Shown here: in pieces, positions 7,582-17,563 of the stretch
Layout: each line of letters begins with the position of its first letter
Numbering within the stretch: position 1 is the first letter of the stretch
DNA from: Angustibacter sp. Root456
GTDB lineage: Bacteria; Actinomycetota; Actinomycetes; Actinomycetales; Angustibacteraceae
NCBI RefSeq assembly: GCF_001426435.1
Contig: NZ_LMER01000001.1
Location: 446,079 to 510,078 of the forward strand
Length of the DNA stretch: 64,000 nt
Direction of reading: 5' to 3'
Made by a program: the position numbers and the translations under genes
Notes under the pieces: model-generated
Database searches by the model: none
What the model was told of the DNA's origin: nothing
The model's input: the letters and a program-made list of their open reading frames with translations, nothing else

Positions 7582-8544
7582 TCACCGCGACGCCGGCTCG
7601 CGGCTGACCGGACCGTCCGGCTGCTGCGAGCCACTCCCCCGCGTCGCCCGCAAGGACCACACCACCGACGTCCCGACCAGCACGCCGACCACGCCCAGCG
7701 ACAGCAACGTCGGCACCTTCACGTCGACGGCGAGCAGCAGCATCTTCACGCCGACCCAGACCAGCACGAGCGACAGACCGGTCTTGAGGTAGACGAACCG
7801 GTGCATGAGGTCGGCAAGCAGGAAGTACATCGCCCGCAGGCCGAGGATCGCGAAGGCGTTCGCTGTGAAGACGAGGAACGGCTCCTGCGTCACCGCGAAG
7901 ATCGCCGGCACCGAGTCGACGGCGAAGACCAGGTCGGTGCCCTCGACCACCAGCAGCACGACGAGCAGCGGCGTCGCCACCCAGCGACCGGCGCGGCGCA
8001 CGATGACGCGGGCACCGTGGTAGTCGCGCGTGTGCGGGACCACCCGCCGCAGCCAGCCCACGGCACGCGACCCCTCGATGTCGGCGTGCTCGTGCCGGTG
8101 GCGCAGCATCCGCACGCCGGTGACGACCAGGAAGGCGCCGAACACGTACAGCACCCACGAGAAGCTGCTGATCAGTACGGCGCCCAGCGCGATGAGGCCG
8201 GCACGCATCACCAGCGCGCCCACGACGCCGAGGAAGAGCACCCGGTGCTGGTACTCCCGCGGCACCGCGAAGGCCGAGAAGATCACGGCCCAGACGAAGA
8301 CGTTGTCGACGGCCAGGCTCTTCTCGATCACGTAGCCCGCGAAGTACTGCGCCGACGCCTCGCCGCCCAGCGCCGCCCAGACCACGCCACCGAAGGCGAC
8401 GGCGACCGCCACCCACACCGCCGACCACACCGCAGCCTCACGGACGCCGATGACGTGCGCCCTGCGGTGCGCGAACAGGTCGACAGCGAGCAGGGCGAGG
8501 ATGACGGCGACGACGGCCAGCCAGGCCCACCAGGGAACGAGCAC
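7582..8544 (-). CDS. TerC/Alx family membrane protein (probable Mn2+ exporter)
   Basis: Integral membrane protein of 320 aa with seven or more hydrophobic helices. It has the TerC hallmarks ASAQYFAGYVIEKSLAVDN and EGTDLVFAVDSVPA, whose acidic residues lie in membrane segments. TerC/Alx proteins export manganese, including to extracytoplasmic metalloenzymes. The second of two GTG codons (8544) is preferred because GGAGG lies 7 nt upstream. The gene directly follows a yybP-ykoY riboswitch, which strongly supports a manganese function. Confidence 0.9.
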   Translation of the reverse strand: MLVPWWAWLAVVAVILALLAVDLFAHRRAHVIGVREAAVWSAVWVAVAVAFGGVVWAALGGEASAQYFAGYVIEKSLAVDNVFVWAVIFSAFAVPREYQHRVLFLGVVGALVMRAGLIALGAVLISSFSWVLYVFGAFLVVTGVRMLRHRHEHADIEGSRAVGWLRRVVPHTRDYHGARVIVRRAGRWVATPLLVVLLVVEGTDLVFAVDSVPAIFAVTQEPFLVFTANAFAILGLRAMYFLLADLMHRFVYLKTGLSLVLVWVGVKMLLLAVDVKVPTLLSLGVVGVLVGTSVVWSLRATRGSGSQQPDGPVSREPASR

Positions 8545-8560
8545 GAGCACACCTCCGGTC

Positions 8561-8662
8561 AGTGACCGAGGTCTCGCCCGCCGCCGGAGCGACCCGCACG
8601 CCGAGCTTCGTCGGTGAAGCCGTACTGACGACGTGCGGTGCTGGGGTACTCCCCTCGCCACT
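8561..8662 (-). promoter_or_regulatory. yybP-ykoY manganese riboswitch upstream of terC
   Basis: Read on the minus strand, the leader contains GGGGAGTA (8654-8647), GTCGTCAGTACGGC (8632-8619) and GGGCGAGACC (8579-8570). These are the conserved internal-loop elements of the yybP-ykoY family. A P1 stem closes the fold: AGTG-g-CGAGG (8662-8653) with CCTCG-gt-CACT (8571-8561). The 3' strand of P1 can alternatively pair with TGACCGGAG, which contains the terC Shine-Dalgarno. Mn2+-stabilised P1 would therefore free the ribosome binding site and turn translation on. Confidence 0.88.
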
Positions 8663-8713
8663 CATGGTGAGGCATGGCCAGCGCGTACCGCAAGCCGGTG
8701 GGCCGCAACCGAT

Positions 8714-11700
8714 TCAGCGAGGATCGCCGTCGATGGCGCGCAGCATGGCCACGAGCTCGGCCTCGCCGAGCAGGTCGGCCGGTCGCACCGTCTCGCCGGT
8801 CGCGACGTAGCAGAAGGCGGCACCGATGCGATCGAGAGGGACGCCGTGCAGCCGGTGCCAGGCCAACCGGTAGGCGGCCAGCTGGACGGCCCGCGACCTC
8901 GCCGGCGCCCCGCTGGGCGGCGCACCGGTCTTCCAGTCGACGATGTCGACGCCACCGTCGTCGCGCGCGAACACGGCGTCGACGCGTCCGCGCACCACCG
9001 TGCCGTCGACCGGCGTCTCGAGCGGCACCTCGACGGCCACGACCCGCCGGTGCGCCCACTCGGTGGCCAGGAACCGCTCGATGAGCTGCGCGAGGTCGTC
9101 GTCGTGCGCGGCGTCGTCGTCGGCCGCTCCCGGCAGGTCGAGCAGGTCGACCATGGCGGCGGCGCCGAGGTAGCGCTCGACCCACGCGTGGAAGGCGGTG
9201 CCGCGCCGGCCCGCCGGGTGCGGCTGGCGCGGCATGGGGCGCCGCAGGTCGAGCGCGAGGGAGCGCGGGTCGTCGGCCAGGCGCACGAGCCGGGACGCCG
9301 ACACGTGCGTGGGCAGCGCGACGACGGCACCGCGGTCGCGGCTCGCGGCGCGCTCGGCGAGCAACAGCTCGATCTCGGTGTCGAGGCGCTGCCAGCCGGC
9401 GCCCTCGACGACAGCGCCGGCCACGCCCTCGCAGGCCTGCGCCGCGGCCGTCCGCACCAGCTCGGCGCCCTGCTCGACGTCGGCCCGGCGCTCGCCCAGG
9501 GGGTCGACCGGCCAGGTGGCCGGCCCGAAGGCCTCGTCGGGCGGCTTGCCCTCGCCGTCCGGCGGCACGGCGCACACCTGCCCGACGCGCACCCCCGACG
9601 CGACGTGCGGGGCCACGGTGTCGTCACCGACGTGCAGGCCGGGCACCAGCTCGGTGAGGAATCGCGAAGCCAGCCGCGGGGTGAGCGTGGTGCCCCACAC
9701 GTGGCTCGTCAGCAGCAGGTGGGCACGGGCGCGGGTGACGGCGACGTAGACCAGCCGCCGCTCCTCGGCGAGCTCGTGCTCGCCGCCGCGACGGTAGAAC
9801 GCCTCCAGCTCAGCGCGCAGCGCCTTCTGGTCGGCCGCTGCCGACCACCGCACGTCGGGCAGGCTGGCGCGGTCGCCGCGCAGGGCGTAGGGCACGGTGC
9901 CGAGGGTCGCCAACCAGCCGCGGTCCTTCACCTCGCCGATCACCCAGCCGGAGCCGTCCGAGCGGGGCCGTGCGTTGTGGCTCGGGAACGCCCCCTCGAC
10001 CAGGCCGGGAACGGCCACGACGTCCCACTCCAGGCCTTTGGCGGCGTGGATGGTCATGACCTGCACGACGTGCTCGTCGACGTCGACCTGGCCCGGCTCC
10101 AGGCCGTGCTCCTGCTCGTCCGCGGCCTCGAGCCAGGCGAGGAACGCCCCGAGCGTCGGCCGCTGGGCGGTGCTCTCGAAGCCGGCCGCGACGTCGGCGA
10201 TGGCGTCCAGGTGCGCGCGGGCCTGGGCGAAGCCGACGTCGGCGCGGCTGGCCACCTCGACGTCGAGCAGCAGCGCGCGCTCGGTGTCGGCGACCAGCTC
10301 GGGTAGCGGCAGGTGGGTACGGCGCCGCAGCCCACGCAGCAGGCCGGCCAGCCGCTGCAGACGCGGCCGCGCGGCGGCGGACAGGTCACGGCCCTGGGGG
10401 TCGGTCCAGGCCGGGGGCGGCAGCTCGTCGAGCGCCTCCGCCAGGCTCGCGGCGTCCTCCTCGCTCTCCCCCGCCGACCTGCGACCGGGCTCACCGGATC
10501 GCCGCCGGTGCAGCTCGCGCGCCCACGCGCCGAGGGCCGTCAGGTCGTGCGCACCGAGCCGACAGGTGGGGCCGGTGAGCAGCCGCATCAGGTGGTCGCC
10601 GCGCGTGGGGTCGTGGACGACGCGCAAGGCGCTGAGCAGGTCGGCGACCTCGGGGGTCGACAGCAGGCCGCCAAGACCGACCACCTGGTAGGGCAGGCCG
10701 GCCCGAAGCAGGGCCGCCTCGACCTGCGGGAACTGCGAGCGCTTGCGGCACAGCACCGCCGCCGACCGGCCGGGCACCGGGCGAGCGTCGGGTCCCAGCC
10801 ACCGGGCGGCCACCCACTGCGCCACCGCGTCGGCCTCGACGGCGCTGGTCTCCAGCGCTCGCACCTCGACCTCCCCTGAGCCCGCGCCGTCACGTCGGCG
10901 CAGCGGTTCGACGTCGACACGGGTCTGCTGCTGCAGCGGCTGGGCCAGCACGTTCGCCACCTCGAGCACGAGCTCGTCGTTGCGCCAGCTCGTCGACAGC
11001 GGCAGCACGGGCGAAGGCTCGCCAGACGCCGTCCGAAAGCGCTCGCGGAACGCGTTCAGCGTGTCGGCGCTCGCGCCCCGCCAGCCGTAGATCGACTGGT
11101 GCGGGTCGCCCACGGCCGTCACGGCGTGGCCGCCACCGAAGAGCGACTCGAGCATCACCAGCTGGGCGTGGCTGGTGTCCTGGAACTCGTCGAGCAGCAC
11201 GGCGCGGTACTGCTGGCGCAGGCCGGCGCCGACGTCCGGCAGCTCACGGGCCAGGCGGGCCGCGAGTGCCAGCTGGTCGCCGAAGTCCAGCGCCTCGCGG
11301 TCGCGCTTGGCCTGCTGGTAGGCCCGCACGAGTGGCAGCAGCTGGCGGCGGGCGGCGAGGTTGCCCAGCAGCGTCGTCACCTCGGCGTACCGCTTGGCCG
11401 GTGCCCCGCTGCGGCCTGCAGTGGCGTCGCTGTAGGGCAGCGCCTCGACCCGCGCCATGACGTCGGCGAGGTAGGTGTCGACGGCGTCGAGGTCGACGAG
11501 GTGCTCGGCCGCCTCGCCCGCGAGGTCGAGCACCGCGGTGACGACGGTCGAGACCGCGTAGTCGACCGCGCCCATGTCGCCGGACCACCGCTCGACGATG
11601 TCGGATGCCAGCTGCCAGCACGATGCCTCGGTGAGCAGCCGCGACTCGGGCTCCACGCCGAGGCGCAGGCCCTGCTCGCGCACGAGGCGACCCGCGAAGG

Positions 11701-12115
11701 AGTGGTAGGTGGCGACCGTGACGTCGAGGTCGACCGCCGCGCCGCTCGCGTCGGCGGCGTGGTCGGCGTGGTCGGCGTGGTCGGCGTGGACGTTGTGGTG
11801 GTCGGGGACGCTGGGCGGCTCGGGGGGCGTCCAGAGCCCCGCTCGGCGCAGCGCGCGCAGCCGACTGCGCACCCGCTCGCCCAGCTCGGCCGCGGCCTTG
11901 CGGGTGAAGGTGAGCCCGAGCACCTCCCCCGGCGCGACGTCGCCGCCGGCGACGAGCCACACGACGCGGCCCGCCATGGTCTCGGTCTTGCCCGAGCCGG
12001 CACCGGCCACCACGAGCAGCGGGCTGAGCGGCGCCTCGATCACGGCGACCTGCTCCGGCGTCGGGTCGGGCTTGCCCAGCGCGCGGGCGATGTCGACGGC
12101 GCTCGGCCGGCTCAC
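8714..12115 (-). CDS. adnB: AdnB subunit of the AdnAB helicase-nuclease
   Basis: Protein of 1133 aa with an N-terminal UvrD-like motor (Walker A GAGSGKT at 38-44, motif II LLDEFQDTS, HAAKGLEWD) and a C-terminal RecB-like nuclease (GTAFHAWVERYL, VRGRVDAVF, IVDWKTG, QLAAYRLAW). AdnAB resects double-strand breaks in actinobacteria. The GTG start at 12115 overlaps the adnA stop by 4 nt (GTGA), indicating translational coupling. Unusually, there is a short tandem repeat encoding HAD-HAD-HAD in the motor domain near 11762-11788. Calling this member AdnB rests on gene order and the canonical DEFQD box. Confidence 0.9.
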   Translation of the reverse strand: MSRPSAVDIARALGKPDPTPEQVAVIEAPLSPLLVVAGAGSGKTETMAGRVVWLVAGGDVAPGEVLGLTFTRKAAAELGERVRSRLRALRRAGLWTPPEPPSVPDHHNVHADHADHADHAADASGAAVDLDVTVATYHSFAGRLVREQGLRLGVEPESRLLTEASCWQLASDIVERWSGDMGAVDYAVSTVVTAVLDLAGEAAEHLVDLDAVDTYLADVMARVEALPYSDATAGRSGAPAKRYAEVTTLLGNLAARRQLLPLVRAYQQAKRDREALDFGDQLALAARLARELPDVGAGLRQQYRAVLLDEFQDTSHAQLVMLESLFGGGHAVTAVGDPHQSIYGWRGASADTLNAFRERFRTASGEPSPVLPLSTSWRNDELVLEVANVLAQPLQQQTRVDVEPLRRRDGAGSGEVEVRALETSAVEADAVAQWVAARWLGPDARPVPGRSAAVLCRKRSQFPQVEAALLRAGLPYQVVGLGGLLSTPEVADLLSALRVVHDPTRGDHLMRLLTGPTCRLGAHDLTALGAWARELHRRRSGEPGRRSAGESEEDAASLAEALDELPPPAWTDPQGRDLSAAARPRLQRLAGLLRGLRRRTHLPLPELVADTERALLLDVEVASRADVGFAQARAHLDAIADVAAGFESTAQRPTLGAFLAWLEAADEQEHGLEPGQVDVDEHVVQVMTIHAAKGLEWDVVAVPGLVEGAFPSHNARPRSDGSGWVIGEVKDRGWLATLGTVPYALRGDRASLPDVRWSAAADQKALRAELEAFYRRGGEHELAEERRLVYVAVTRARAHLLLTSHVWGTTLTPRLASRFLTELVPGLHVGDDTVAPHVASGVRVGQVCAVPPDGEGKPPDEAFGPATWPVDPLGERRADVEQGAELVRTAAAQACEGVAGAVVEGAGWQRLDTEIELLLAERAASRDRGAVVALPTHVSASRLVRLADDPRSLALDLRRPMPRQPHPAGRRGTAFHAWVERYLGAAAMVDLLDLPGAADDDAAHDDDLAQLIERFLATEWAHRRVVAVEVPLETPVDGTVVRGRVDAVFARDDGGVDIVDWKTGAPPSGAPARSRAVQLAAYRLAWHRLHGVPLDRIGAAFCYVATGETVRPADLLGEAELVAMLRAIDGDPR

Positions 12116-15100
12116 GAGGTCACCTGCCGTCCCTCGGGTCGCGCAGGGCACGAGCTGCGCACGGGGCAGCGATCGCACAGGTCGTTGACCGTCGCGACGA
12201 ACTGGTGCTGAGCCATGCCGTGCGCCACCCGGTCGAGCAGCTCGACGGCCCAGCCGCCGCCGTCGGGCAGCGCCTCCTGACGCTGCACCTTGGGCTTCTT
12301 CTCGGTGCCGCCCAGCTGCACCAGCGCGGCGCCGGCCACCGGGACGTCCGGTGCGTGGTCGGCGAAGGCGCCGGCCAGCCCCAGCAGCTGGTAGGCGCCG
12401 AGCTGCGGCTGCTGCGGCAGCTCCTTGGCGGCCGGCGCCTGCTTGCCCGTCTTGAGGTCGATGACGTGCAGGCCGTCGCCGTCGCGCTCGAGCCGGTCGA
12501 CCCGGCCGACCACGCGAGCCTGGCCGTGCGGCAGGTCGAGCACGACGTCGACGTCGAGCTCGCTCGCCACGAGCTCGGGGGCGCCGGCGAGGTAGTCGGC
12601 CAGCTTGCGCACGACGCGTTCGGCGCGCTCGCGCTGCACGTCGCCCGCGAAGCCCTCACCCCAGCCGAGCACGTGCCACCGGCGACGCAGCTCGGCGAGC
12701 AGGGTCTCGGCGTCGGCGTCGGGAAGCTCGTCGGCCAGGTCGTGCACGAGCGTGCCGAGGCCTTGCGAGGCCGACGTCGGAGCGGTGCCGCCCGCCGCCG
12801 TGAGCAGCCAGCGCAGGCCGCAGCGCTCGAACGCCTCGACCTTCGACGGCGAGACGCGCACCGGGCCGTCGGTGGCCAGCGGACGGTCGTCGGTGAGCTC
12901 GGCGACGCCGTACCAGTCGTCGGGGTGCGCTCCGGGGACGCCCTCGGCGGCGAGCCGCGCCAGACGGCGCGCCGCGGCGCCGGCCGCCGGGCCGCCGCCG
13001 CACACCTGCTGGCGGAGCCGGGCCACGACGCCCGCGAGGGTGAGCGGGTGGGTGGGCAGGGTGATGGTGCGGACGCCGTCGGCGTCCCAGCCGGCTGCTG
13101 GCAGAGCCTCAGGCGGCGGGTCGACGAGGTCGACGAACGGCGACGGCTGCTCGTCGTCGTCGCGCACGGCGGTGACCAGCAGCGCGGCGCGCGACCGGCT
13201 CACCGCCACGTGCAGCAGTCGCGTCTCGTCGTCGCGCACGGCCAGCAGGTCGGAGCGCAGTGATGGCTCGCGACCGGCCAGCACGTCGACCAACCGCTCG
13301 GCGCCGAGCAGCGAGCCGCGCAGACGCAGGTCGGGCCACACGCCGTCCTGGACGCCGGCCACCACGACGACGTCCCACTCACGCCCGGCCGCCGAAGCCG
13401 GCGTGAGCAGGGCGACGGCCTCGCCGGCCGCCCGCTCGGCCAGCGTGTCGGCGGCGACGTCCTGACCGCGCAGGTACTCGATGAACTCGCGCGCTCCGGC
13501 CTGCGGCAAGCGGTCGACGAAGCGCGTGGCGGCGTCGAACAGCGCGACGACGGCGTCGAGGTCGCGGTCGGCGCGGGCGCCGGACGCCCCGCCTGCCAGC
13601 GCCGCCCGCTGCCACGGGCCGCCCAGACCGGACGCCGACCAGATCGCCCACAACAGCGTCTCGGCCGTGGCGCCCTCAGCCCCCGAGGTCATCGCGGCCA
13701 CGCCGGCTGCGAGCACGCGCGCCACCCGCGTGGCGGGGTCGGCCGTCAGCGACTCGATGCTGCCCAACCGGCCCGGCTCGAGCAGCGCCTCGACCAGCAG
13801 CTCGTCGCTCGAACGCGCACGCTCGCCATCACCCGCCCCGAGCTCCTCGGCGCGCAACGCCTGGCGCAGCCGGCGCACGGCGATCGCGTCGGCGCCACCC
13901 AGCGGCGACATCAGCAGCGACACCGCGCCCTCCGCGTCGAGCGCCGGCTCACCGGCCACCAGACGCAGCACCGCCTCGTAGGCGTCGAGCAGCGGCACGA
14001 CGGCGGTCTGGTCGCGCACCGGCACCTCGGTGAGCGGGACGTCGACCGGCACACCGGACTGCTGCAACCCCCGGCGCAGCGATGCGGCGCGCTGCCGGCC
14101 GCGCACGAGCACCGCCATGCGCGACCACGGCACGCCGTCGCTCAGGTGCGCGCGGCGCAGCCGGTCGGCGACGAACGCCACCTCATGCGCCGCCGAGCGC
14201 AGCACGTGCACCTCGGCGCGGCCGTGCTCCCGCGCACCCGGTGCGGTGCCGGCGTCCGGCCGCTCGACGAGCAGCCGGTGCGCCGCCCCTCCCCGCGCGC
14301 CGATCGCGTCGGCGACCCGGCGGCTCACCGCGCGCAACGCGGGCGGCTGGCGCCAGGAAGTGCGTAGCCGCACGACAGTCGGGGCCGCCGCGCCCGGCTC
14401 GCGCACCGGGTCGAGCAGGAAGTCCGGGTCCGCGCCGCGGAAGGACTGCGTGACCGCGTCGGCGTCCCCGGCGAGCAGGAGCGACGGACGAGTCCCGACC
14501 ACCAGGCGCAGCAGGTCAGCGGCCGCTGCGGTGAGCTCGTGCGCGTCGTCGACCGCCACGAACTGCACCTGCGCCCGCACCCGCTCGAGCAGCTCGGCGT
14601 CGCCTGCCATGCGAGCCGCCGCCTCGGCCGTGATCGCCGCCGGGTCGTAGCCACCCGGCGTCGACAACGCCGTCACGTCGAGGTACTCGCGCAGCACCCC
14701 GGCTGCCGCGACCCACTCCGGGCGCCGGTGCCGGCGTCCGAGCGCCGCGAGCTCGCTCGGCGACACGCCCCGCTCGACCGCGCGCATCAGCAGGTCACGC
14801 AGCTGGCCGCGAAAGGCCCGGGTGCCGATGGCCGGCAGCAGGTCGGGCGGCCAGGCGGGGTCGCGGCCGTGGCCCATCGCATGACCGGCCAGCAGCTCGC
14901 GCAGCACGACGTCCTGCTCCGGTCCGGTGATCAGCCGGGGCGCCGGCTCACCGCTGAGCGCCGCCGCCTGGCGCAGCACGCCGAACGCGAACGACTGCGG
15001 GGTGCGGGCCAGCGGCTCACGCACCGTCACGGCGAGCCGCCCGGTGACCAGCTCGCGCAGCCGAGCGGCCGCCAGCCGCGTCGGAGCGAGCACGAGCACC

Positions 15101-15321
15101 GTGCCGGCGTCGAGCCCGTCGTGCTCGACGCGGTGGGCCACGGCTTCCACCAGCGTCGTCGTCTTGCCCGACCCGGGCGCGCCGATGAGGCTGAGCGCGC
15201 TGCCGCGGTGCTCGACGGCCGCGAGCTGCTCGACGTCGAGCGTGCGCGACGTCGGGACGAGGCGCTCGCGGCGCAGCACGAGCGCCGGCTCCGCGCGCTC
15301 ACGCAGGGGGGTCTGGGTCAC
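12112..15321 (-). CDS. adnA: AdnA subunit of the AdnAB helicase-nuclease
   Basis: Protein of 1069 aa. The motor has Walker A GAPGSGKT (47-54) but a non-standard motif II, FVAVDDAHEL. The C-terminal nuclease has GRVDRLERDGDGLHVIDLKTG. Cysteines FERCG upstream and CDRCPVRSSC near the C-terminus form the iron-sulfur staple of AddB-type nucleases. AdnA is the subunit carrying this Fe-S nuclease. It is the first gene of the pair, with a GTG start at 15321. The alkyltransferase-like gene lies 51 nt upstream on the same strand, so the three may be one transcript. Confidence 0.9.
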   Translation of the reverse strand: MTQTPLRERAEPALVLRRERLVPTSRTLDVEQLAAVEHRGSALSLIGAPGSGKTTTLVEAVAHRVEHDGLDAGTVLVLAPTRLAAARLRELVTGRLAVTVREPLARTPQSFAFGVLRQAAALSGEPAPRLITGPEQDVVLRELLAGHAMGHGRDPAWPPDLLPAIGTRAFRGQLRDLLMRAVERGVSPSELAALGRRHRRPEWVAAAGVLREYLDVTALSTPGGYDPAAITAEAAARMAGDAELLERVRAQVQFVAVDDAHELTAAAADLLRLVVGTRPSLLLAGDADAVTQSFRGADPDFLLDPVREPGAAAPTVVRLRTSWRQPPALRAVSRRVADAIGARGGAAHRLLVERPDAGTAPGAREHGRAEVHVLRSAAHEVAFVADRLRRAHLSDGVPWSRMAVLVRGRQRAASLRRGLQQSGVPVDVPLTEVPVRDQTAVVPLLDAYEAVLRLVAGEPALDAEGAVSLLMSPLGGADAIAVRRLRQALRAEELGAGDGERARSSDELLVEALLEPGRLGSIESLTADPATRVARVLAAGVAAMTSGAEGATAETLLWAIWSASGLGGPWQRAALAGGASGARADRDLDAVVALFDAATRFVDRLPQAGAREFIEYLRGQDVAADTLAERAAGEAVALLTPASAAGREWDVVVVAGVQDGVWPDLRLRGSLLGAERLVDVLAGREPSLRSDLLAVRDDETRLLHVAVSRSRAALLVTAVRDDDEQPSPFVDLVDPPPEALPAAGWDADGVRTITLPTHPLTLAGVVARLRQQVCGGGPAAGAAARRLARLAAEGVPGAHPDDWYGVAELTDDRPLATDGPVRVSPSKVEAFERCGLRWLLTAAGGTAPTSASQGLGTLVHDLADELPDADAETLLAELRRRWHVLGWGEGFAGDVQRERAERVVRKLADYLAGAPELVASELDVDVVLDLPHGQARVVGRVDRLERDGDGLHVIDLKTGKQAPAAKELPQQPQLGAYQLLGLAGAFADHAPDVPVAGAALVQLGGTEKKPKVQRQEALPDGGGWAVELLDRVAHGMAQHQFVATVNDLCDRCPVRSSCPARPEGRQVTS

Positions 15322-15372
15322 GCTGACGATCCCATCACAGGGCTCCGACAGGCCCGTGGGACGACCAGCGAG

Positions 15373-15696
15373 TCATCCGGCCCAGCGGGCGCGAGCCAGG
15401 TCGACCCGCTGGCCCGACGCACGCAGAGGCGTTCCCTCGGCGCGGTACTGCTCCAACGCCTCGCGTTCCAGCCCGGGCGGCGGGCTGCCGTCGGCGCGCA
15501 GCACGCGCCACCAGGGCACCGCGTTGCCGTGGCGCGACATCACCGCGCCGACCCGCCGGGGGCCGCCGTCGCCGAGGTACTCCGCGATGTCGCCGTAGGT
15601 GACGACCTGGCCCGGCGGCACCTGGTCGACGACGTCCAGGACCCGGGCCGCGAAGTCGTCGAGGTCGGGCAGGTCAGCGGGCGCGGCGTCGGGCAC
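15373..15696 (-). CDS. Alkyltransferase-like (ATL) MGMT-family protein
   Basis: Compact protein of 107 aa with the MGMT fold: QVVTYGDIAEYLG, RRVGAVMSRHG, then PWWRVLRADG. In true O6-alkylguanine transferases this active site reads PCHRV. Here Cys is replaced by Trp (residues 61-65), as in ATL proteins, and the neighbouring His is Trp too. ATLs bind alkylated guanines and flag them for nucleotide excision repair without transferring the alkyl group. GTG at 15696 is preferred, giving the usual ATL length; an ATG at 15744 would overlap the divergent gene. It sits just upstream of adnA. Confidence 0.85.
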   Translation of the reverse strand: MPDAAPADLPDLDDFAARVLDVVDQVPPGQVVTYGDIAEYLGDGGPRRVGAVMSRHGNAVPWWRVLRADGSPPPGLEREALEQYRAEGTPLRASGQRVDLARARWAG

Positions 15697-15701
15697 GGGA
15701 C

Positions 15702-15721
15702 CCAGTCTGCCGTGCCAGACT
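15702..15721. promoter_or_regulatory. Inverted repeat between divergent ATL and lipoprotein genes
   Basis: CAGTCTG and CAGACTG form 7-bp arms separated by 6 nt, inside the 31-bp gap between the two GTG starts. The right arm contains the putative -10 (CAGACT, 15716-15721) of the lipoprotein gene. It could be an operator or just symmetric -10 elements. Confidence 0.35.
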
Positions 15722-15727
15722 GCGGGC

Positions 15728-16117
15728 GTGCCTCGCCGACTCATCGCCGTGACCACAGCCGTCGCCGTCGTCTGCCTGCCTCTCGCCGCGTGCAGCCAGG
15801 CCGAGGACGCCGCCCGCTCCGCCGCGTCGAACGCCGCGACGAACGCCGCCGACTCGCTGCGCACCAAGGCGCAGCAGGAGGCCGTGAAGCAGGCGTGCGG
15901 GCTCACCACCGGCTCCGGGCCGCTCGCCGACGGGCAGGTGTCGGCGAACGAGCGGGCGGCGGTGGCCTCGATCGCGTCCGTGGCCGAGCAGGCCGGCGTC
16001 CCGAAGCAGTACACCGACCCCCTGCAGACGGTCGGCGACTCCGAGGCCGGCAAGGCCGCCACCGCGAAGGCGGTCGACGCGCTGAGGCAGGCCTGCGCCG
16101 GCCAGGCCGCGAGCTAG
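15728..16117 (+). CDS. Small secreted lipoprotein
   Basis: Protein of 129 aa starting with GTG at 15728. It has a basic n-region, a hydrophobic stretch (AVTTAVAVVCLP) and a lipobox LAAC with the cysteine near residue 20. The mature part is Ala-rich and helical, with two more cysteines. I recognise no domain. The putative -10 CAGACT ends 6 nt before the GTG and no Shine-Dalgarno is visible, so the transcript may be leaderless. Expected to be anchored on the outer face of the membrane. Confidence 0.7.
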   Translation: MPRRLIAVTTAVAVVCLPLAACSQAEDAARSAASNAATNAADSLRTKAQQEAVKQACGLTTGSGPLADGQVSANERAAVASIASVAEQAGVPKQYTDPLQTVGDSEAGKAATAKAVDALRQACAGQAAS

Positions 16118-16137
16118 GCCGCTGGTCGAGGGTTCCG

Positions 16138-16200
16138 TCCGCTTGTCGAGGGGTGCACCCCTCGACAAGCGGAGTGTCACCCACTCAACGTGATCAACGA
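16138..16200. repeat. Dispersed palindromic repeat, copy A
   Basis: A perfect 36-bp palindrome occupies 16138-16173: half-site TCCGCTTGTCGAGGGGTG and its exact complement. It is followed by a conserved tail, GTGTCACCCACTCA then ACGTGATCAACGA (16174-16200). It lies between the convergent lipoprotein gene and moeZ. Copies B (17459-17520) and C (48756-48841) share both the palindromic centre and the tail. It may act as a bidirectional terminator. Confidence 0.85.
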
Positions 16201-16224
16201 GCGCTACCCCGGGACGGCGCGAGG

Positions 16225-17418
<1,194 letters not shown>

Positions 17419-17458
17419 GGACCAACTGTAGGCGCGACGGCGGTTGTCGAGGCTTCTG

Positions 17459-17520
17459 TCCGCTTGTCGAGGCGTGCAACCCTCGACAAGCGGAGTGTCA
17501 CCCACTGGACGTGATCAACG
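17459..17520. repeat. Dispersed palindromic repeat, copy B
   Basis: 17459-17494 is the same 36-bp palindrome as copy A with two central changes (GGcGTGCAaCC). It is followed by GTGTCACCCACTGG then ACGTGATCAACG. Unlike copies A and C it lies between two genes on the same strand, downstream of the DUF3152 gene and upstream of the moeZ promoter. It could insulate moeZ from read-through. Confidence 0.85.
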
Positions 17521-17563
17521 ATGCCGCGGGTGGGGCGGGGGCGGGGGCGGGTGCGACGAGGGG

